Assembly: GCA_019873625.1 (NCBI GenBank)
Contig: JAIOAW010000005.1
Coordinates: 60,623-124,622 of the forward strand
Source of the DNA: Chloroflexota bacterium
GTDB lineage: Bacteria; Chloroflexota; Anaerolineae; UBA1429
Direction: 5' to 3'
DNA length: 64,000 nucleotides
Part shown: positions 61,146-64,000 of the stretch, piece by piece
Numbering within the stretch: the stretch's first letter is position 1
Layout of the letters: each line of letters starts with the position of its first letter
Notes under the pieces: generated by a model
What the model saw: the letters and a program-made list of their open reading frames with translations, nothing else
Told to the model about the DNA's origin: nothing
The model's database searches: none
Program-made: the position numbers and the translations under genes

Positions 61146-62675
61146 ATGGTCTCTCTTGATGTGCTCGTGGGCGCCTTGCCGCAGGCCACGCGCTACCACT
61201 GGCGGCCCGTGGAGATCGGCGCCATCCGCCACGATTCGCGCCAGGTGCAGCCGGGCGACCTCTTTGTGGCGATACCGGGCGTCTCGACGGATGGGCACCT
61301 CTACGTGGCCGATGCCCTACGTCGCGGCGCGGCGGCCTGCGTGGTAGAGCGCCTCCTCCCGGAACTCGAGGGCGTGCCCACCGCCTTGGTGCCCGATGCA
61401 CGGCAGGCGCTTGCCTATCTCCATGCGGCCTGGCGCGGCTTCCCCGCTCGGCAGCTGAAGGTGATCGGCGTGACCGGCACGGATGGCAAAACGACCACCA
61501 CGCGCCTCATCGCGAACATCCTGCGCACGGCGGGGCGCGAGACGGGTTCGGTGGATACGGTGGCCGCTTTCATCGGCGGGCGAGAGCGCGATACGGGCTT
61601 TCACACCACCACGCCGGATGCTCCGGATTTGCAGGCCTACCTCGCCGAGATGGTGGAGGCGGGGGCCGAGTATGCCGTCATCGAGGCCACTTCGCACGGC
61701 CTGGCCCAGCACCGCGTGGCGGCCTGCGAGTTCGACGTGGCCGTCGTAACGAACATCACCCACGAACATTTGGATTACCACGGCAGTTACGAGGCCTACC
61801 GCGAGGCGAAGGCGATGCTCTTTCGCGCCTTAAGCACCTCTTTTCGCAAAGAGGGTGTGCGAAAGGTGGCCATCCTGAATGCGGACGATCGCTCCTATGA
61901 GTACCTAAGGGCCATCCCCGCCGATTGGCAAATCGCCTACGGATTGGGCGAGGGGGCCGATTTCACGGCGCGGAATATCCAAGATACCCCCTCGGGCCTG
62001 CGTTTCGTGGCCGTGGGGCTGGGGGTAGAAATCCCCATCGTCTCGCCCCTCGTGGGGGCCTATAACGTGTACAATATCCTTGCGGCGGTGGCTGCGGCGC
62101 GTTCGCAGGGCGTGCCGGAGGGGGCGATCTGCCAAGGGGTGGAGACGATGCGCGGCGTAACGGGCCGTATGGAGCGCATTGACCGCGGCCAGCCCTTCAC
62201 CGTCATCGTGGATTTTGCGCACACGCCCTATTCACTGGAGAGCGCCCTACAGGCGGCGCGCAAGTTGACGGAGGGGAGGGTCATCGTCGTCTTTGGCTGT
62301 GCAGGGCTACGAGACCGCCTCAAGCGCCCCTGGATGGGCGAGATCGCTGGCCGCCTGGCCGACCGCACCATCATCACCGCCGAAGATCCGCGCACCGAAC
62401 CGCTCGAGGCCATTATGGAAGAGATCGCGGCGGGCTGCCGCAAGGCGGGGCGCACAGAGGGCGAGGGGTTCTGGCGCATCGGTGACCGCGCCGAGGCCAT
62501 CCGCATGGCCCTGGCGATGGCCCGGCCGGGCGACCTCGTGATCGTCACAGGCAAGGCCCACGAGCGCTCGATGTGCTTCGGCACCGTGGAATACCCGTGG
62601 AGCGATCACGAGGCCGTGTATGAGGGCCTGCGCGCCCTAGGCTACGGCGAGGCTACTCCCAAGGGTGCAGGATGA
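61146..62675 (+). CDS. murE: UDP-N-acetylmuramoyl-tripeptide synthetase MurE
   Basis: 509 residues from ATG 61146 (GCGAGGAG upstream); upstream in-frame codons run through the repeat and are rejected. N-terminal UDP-MurNAc binding domain (about 1-100; IRHDSRQVQPGDLFVAIPG), then the Mur ligase ATP site GVTGTDGKTTTT (Lys115), HTTTPDA, ITHEHLDYHGS with the carbamylated Lys222, and the C-terminal domain. The position that reads DNPR in diaminopimelate-adding enzymes is EDPR here (413-416). The enzyme adds residue 3 of the peptidoglycan stem peptide. The altered motif argues against meso-diaminopimelate and fits a diamino acid such as ornithine, as reported for several Chloroflexota. The end overlaps the convergent dehydrogenase gene by 23 bp. 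Confidence 0.92.
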   Translation: MVSLDVLVGALPQATRYHWRPVEIGAIRHDSRQVQPGDLFVAIPGVSTDGHLYVADALRRGAAACVVERLLPELEGVPTALVPDARQALAYLHAAWRGFPARQLKVIGVTGTDGKTTTTRLIANILRTAGRETGSVDTVAAFIGGRERDTGFHTTTPDAPDLQAYLAEMVEAGAEYAVIEATSHGLAQHRVAACEFDVAVVTNITHEHLDYHGSYEAYREAKAMLFRALSTSFRKEGVRKVAILNADDRSYEYLRAIPADWQIAYGLGEGADFTARNIQDTPSGLRFVAVGLGVEIPIVSPLVGAYNVYNILAAVAAARSQGVPEGAICQGVETMRGVTGRMERIDRGQPFTVIVDFAHTPYSLESALQAARKLTEGRVIVVFGCAGLRDRLKRPWMGEIAGRLADRTIITAEDPRTEPLEAIMEEIAAGCRKAGRTEGEGFWRIGDRAEAIRMALAMARPGDLVIVTGKAHERSMCFGTVEYPWSDHEAVYEGLRALGYGEATPKGAG

Positions 62676-63669
62676 TCTTGGCGCATTCGTGCGAGGCCGA
62701 GACCTCAAAGGCCTCTTGCACGCGGCTCATCGGGAAGGTGTGGCTGATGAGATCCTTCACCACAGGCGAATGCTGGATGACGTGCATCACCTTGGGGAAG
62801 AGCGCCAGGTTATAGTGCCAAATGCCGTGGAGGGCGATCCCTTTGCGGAGCATATCCGGGCTGATGCGCAGGGGCATCGCCTCCTGGCTCTCGCCGATAA
62901 AGGCCACCTGGCCGCGCCGCCGCACGGCGTCCACGCAGAGGCGCTGGGCGGCCACCACGCCGGAGCAATCCATGGCCGCATCCACCCCGCGACCCTCGGT
63001 GAGCGCCATAATTTGTTCGAGGGCATCGGGGGCGGTGGGGTCTATGACATAGTCGGCCCCCAGGCGGCGGGCATAGGCGGCGCGATAGGGAATGGCATCT
63101 ACCCCGATGACCCGTGCCCCGCGGAACTTGGCGTTCACCACGCCGCCCAACCCCACGGCACCCAGGCCGGTGATGAGCACCGTATCAAAGGCGTTCACGT
63201 TCATCCGCTCGCACGCGCCAAAGGTCGGCCCTAACCCGCAGCAGGCGAGCGCGGCTAAATCATACGGCACGCCCTCGGGAATGGGGCTGAGCAGCCAAGA
63301 GGGCTTGAGGAGATATTGTGCGTAGGTGGCGCTCCCTTCGCGCGTGCCAAAGATCGCCTCAAACGAGGGGGCGTTCTGGCAGTGGATGTAATCTCCCGAG
63401 ATGCATAGCCGGCAGACGCCACAGCCGTGCAAGGGCTGGACCACGACGCGGTCTCCTACCTTGACGCGCCCCGGTTGGGCCACGGCTACCACCTCGCCGG
63501 CCGCTTCGTGGCCCAAGAACTCCGCGCGTTGGCCGGAGAGGAAGAGTTTGTACTCCGTGCACATCGGCGCCGCCATCACCTTCACCACAACCCAATCTTC
63601 CTTGGGGTGCAGGTCGGGCGCCTCTACCACCATCGCCTGCCGCTCGCCCGCAATGATCGCCTTCCTCAT
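62653..63669 (-). CDS. Zinc-dependent alcohol dehydrogenase (MDR family)
   Basis: 338 residues; AAGGAGAC precedes the ATG. The catalytic zinc site is Cys37 (PMCTEYK), His54 and Glu55 (GHEAAGEV). The structural zinc site is Cys83, Cys86, Cys89 and Cys97 (CGVCRLC-x7-C), complete. The Rossmann domain has the dinucleotide motif GLGAVGLGG. Members include sorbitol, threonine and glutathione-dependent dehydrogenases; the phrase KAIIAGERQAMVVEAPD does not settle the substrate. It overlaps MurE tail to tail by 23 bp. The upstream DNA on its strand is occupied by repeat copies. Confidence 0.92.
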   Translation of the reverse strand: MRKAIIAGERQAMVVEAPDLHPKEDWVVVKVMAAPMCTEYKLFLSGQRAEFLGHEAAGEVVAVAQPGRVKVGDRVVVQPLHGCGVCRLCISGDYIHCQNAPSFEAIFGTREGSATYAQYLLKPSWLLSPIPEGVPYDLAALACCGLGPTFGACERMNVNAFDTVLITGLGAVGLGGVVNAKFRGARVIGVDAIPYRAAYARRLGADYVIDPTAPDALEQIMALTEGRGVDAAMDCSGVVAAQRLCVDAVRRRGQVAFIGESQEAMPLRISPDMLRKGIALHGIWHYNLALFPKVMHVIQHSPVVKDLISHTFPMSRVQEAFEVSASHECAKIILHPWE

Positions 63670-63764
63670 CTTAGTCGTCTCCTTCTGAAGGGGGATAGGA
63701 ATCCCAAACTGGGCACAGTGTATCCAAAGCGCTGGTTGGGTGCAATCGGGGGGATGGGTTATCG

Positions 63765-63997
63765 AGGGTGAGGGGGGAGCGCGAGGCGGGAGCCTCGCAT
63801 GCGGGCCGGGAGGCCCGCGCCCCGAATATGGCCCTCACCCTTAGCCCTCTCCCGCCCCAGCGGGAGAGGGGAAGAAAGAGTAAGGGGCGCGCTGTATGGG
63901 GTTCCCTCTCCCACTTTACGTGGGAGAGGGTCAGGGTGAGGGGGAGCGCGAGGCTCCTGCCTTGCACGCGGGCCGGGAGGCCCGCGTGCAAGGCAAT
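63765..63997. repeat. Two further copies of the composite hairpin repeat in tandem
   Basis: No gene is seen between 63670 and the end of the window. Copy 4a (63765-63870) has GAGGGTGAGG, GCGAGGCGGGAGCCTCGC, GCGGGCCGGGAGGCCCGCGC, CCGAATATGGCCCTCACCC and a CCCTCTCCCGC...GCGGGAGAGGG hairpin. Copy 4b (63904-63997) starts with CCCTCTCCCACTTTACGTGGG, as in copy 3, and runs through GCGGGCCGGGAGGCCCGC. Its left hairpin and copy 3's differ by no base over the 27-base stem-loop. The last bases end in a TGCAAGGC-type inverted pair (63962-63993). Confidence 0.8.
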
Positions 63998-64000
63998 AGA

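Overview
This is a 64-kb stretch of bacterial chromosome. It is mostly high-GC and densely coding on both strands. It looks like a member of the Chloroflexota, most likely Anaerolineae-like. The reasons are twin-arginine lipoproteins with long Pro/Thr/Ala linkers, very large multi-membrane sugar-transfer proteins ending in beta-sandwich repeats, HTH-plus-receiver regulators, a MurE with EDPR instead of the diaminopimelate motif DNPR, and frequent GTG/TTG starts. This placement is inference; no rRNA gene is present.

Layout. 1-2125: end of an MFS transporter, an interspersed hairpin repeat, and a secreted subtilisin-like protease broken by one frameshift. 2126-11792: a block of visibly lower GC holding a hybrid histidine kinase, a convergent overlapping response regulator, and a divergent sugar-uptake operon (binding lipoprotein, two permeases, a TIM-barrel protein, an MDR dehydrogenase) closed by a 16-bp-stem hairpin. 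12148-21017 (minus): an aminotransferase, then a tightly packed operon of a DUF4867 protein, two large GT39/DUF2142-type membrane proteins and a sugar-nucleotide epimerase. 21234-27195 (plus): a GNAT acetyltransferase fused to about 880 residues of unknown function, a class V aminotransferase and MurJ. 27192-34705 (minus): a LOG phosphoribohydrolase, tRNA-Lys(TTT), an 11-repeat TPR protein, AsnRS, and a 1359-residue YfhO-Wzx fusion. 34827-46126 (plus): a membrane protein with a probable leaderless start, a five-gene peptide ABC importer behind a 560-bp leader carrying three promoter-like elements and a structured-RNA candidate, and an orphan FtsX-type permease. 46171-47308 (minus): a zinc-ribbon protein and a PsbP-like protein. 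47459-62675 (plus): glycogen debranching enzyme, an ATP-cone/uridine-kinase-like protein, a LysM-TPR membrane protein, a 1794-residue secreted Ig-like repeat protein, Obg, NadD, a TIM-barrel isomerase and MurE. 62653-63669 (minus): a zinc alcohol dehydrogenase. The window ends in two more copies of the hairpin repeat.

How the genes fit together. Much of the window serves the cell envelope: lipid-linked sugar transfer (GT39-like, YfhO), flipping (MurJ, Wzx domain), peptidoglycan (MurE) and surface or secreted scaffolds (LysM-TPR, giant repeat protein). Nutrient uptake is the second theme, with one carbohydrate and one peptide ABC importer. The regulator gene at 4969-6213 shares its upstream region with the sugar operon, so it is the best candidate for its control.

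The most interesting items are the structured leader at 35688-36101, the YfhO-Wzx fusion, the GNAT fusion protein, the hybrid kinase with two complementary incomplete receiver domains, the composite hairpin repeat family, and the glycosyltransferases sharing duplicated C-terminal domains. Promoter and RNA calls are by eye only; no searches or folding programs were run.
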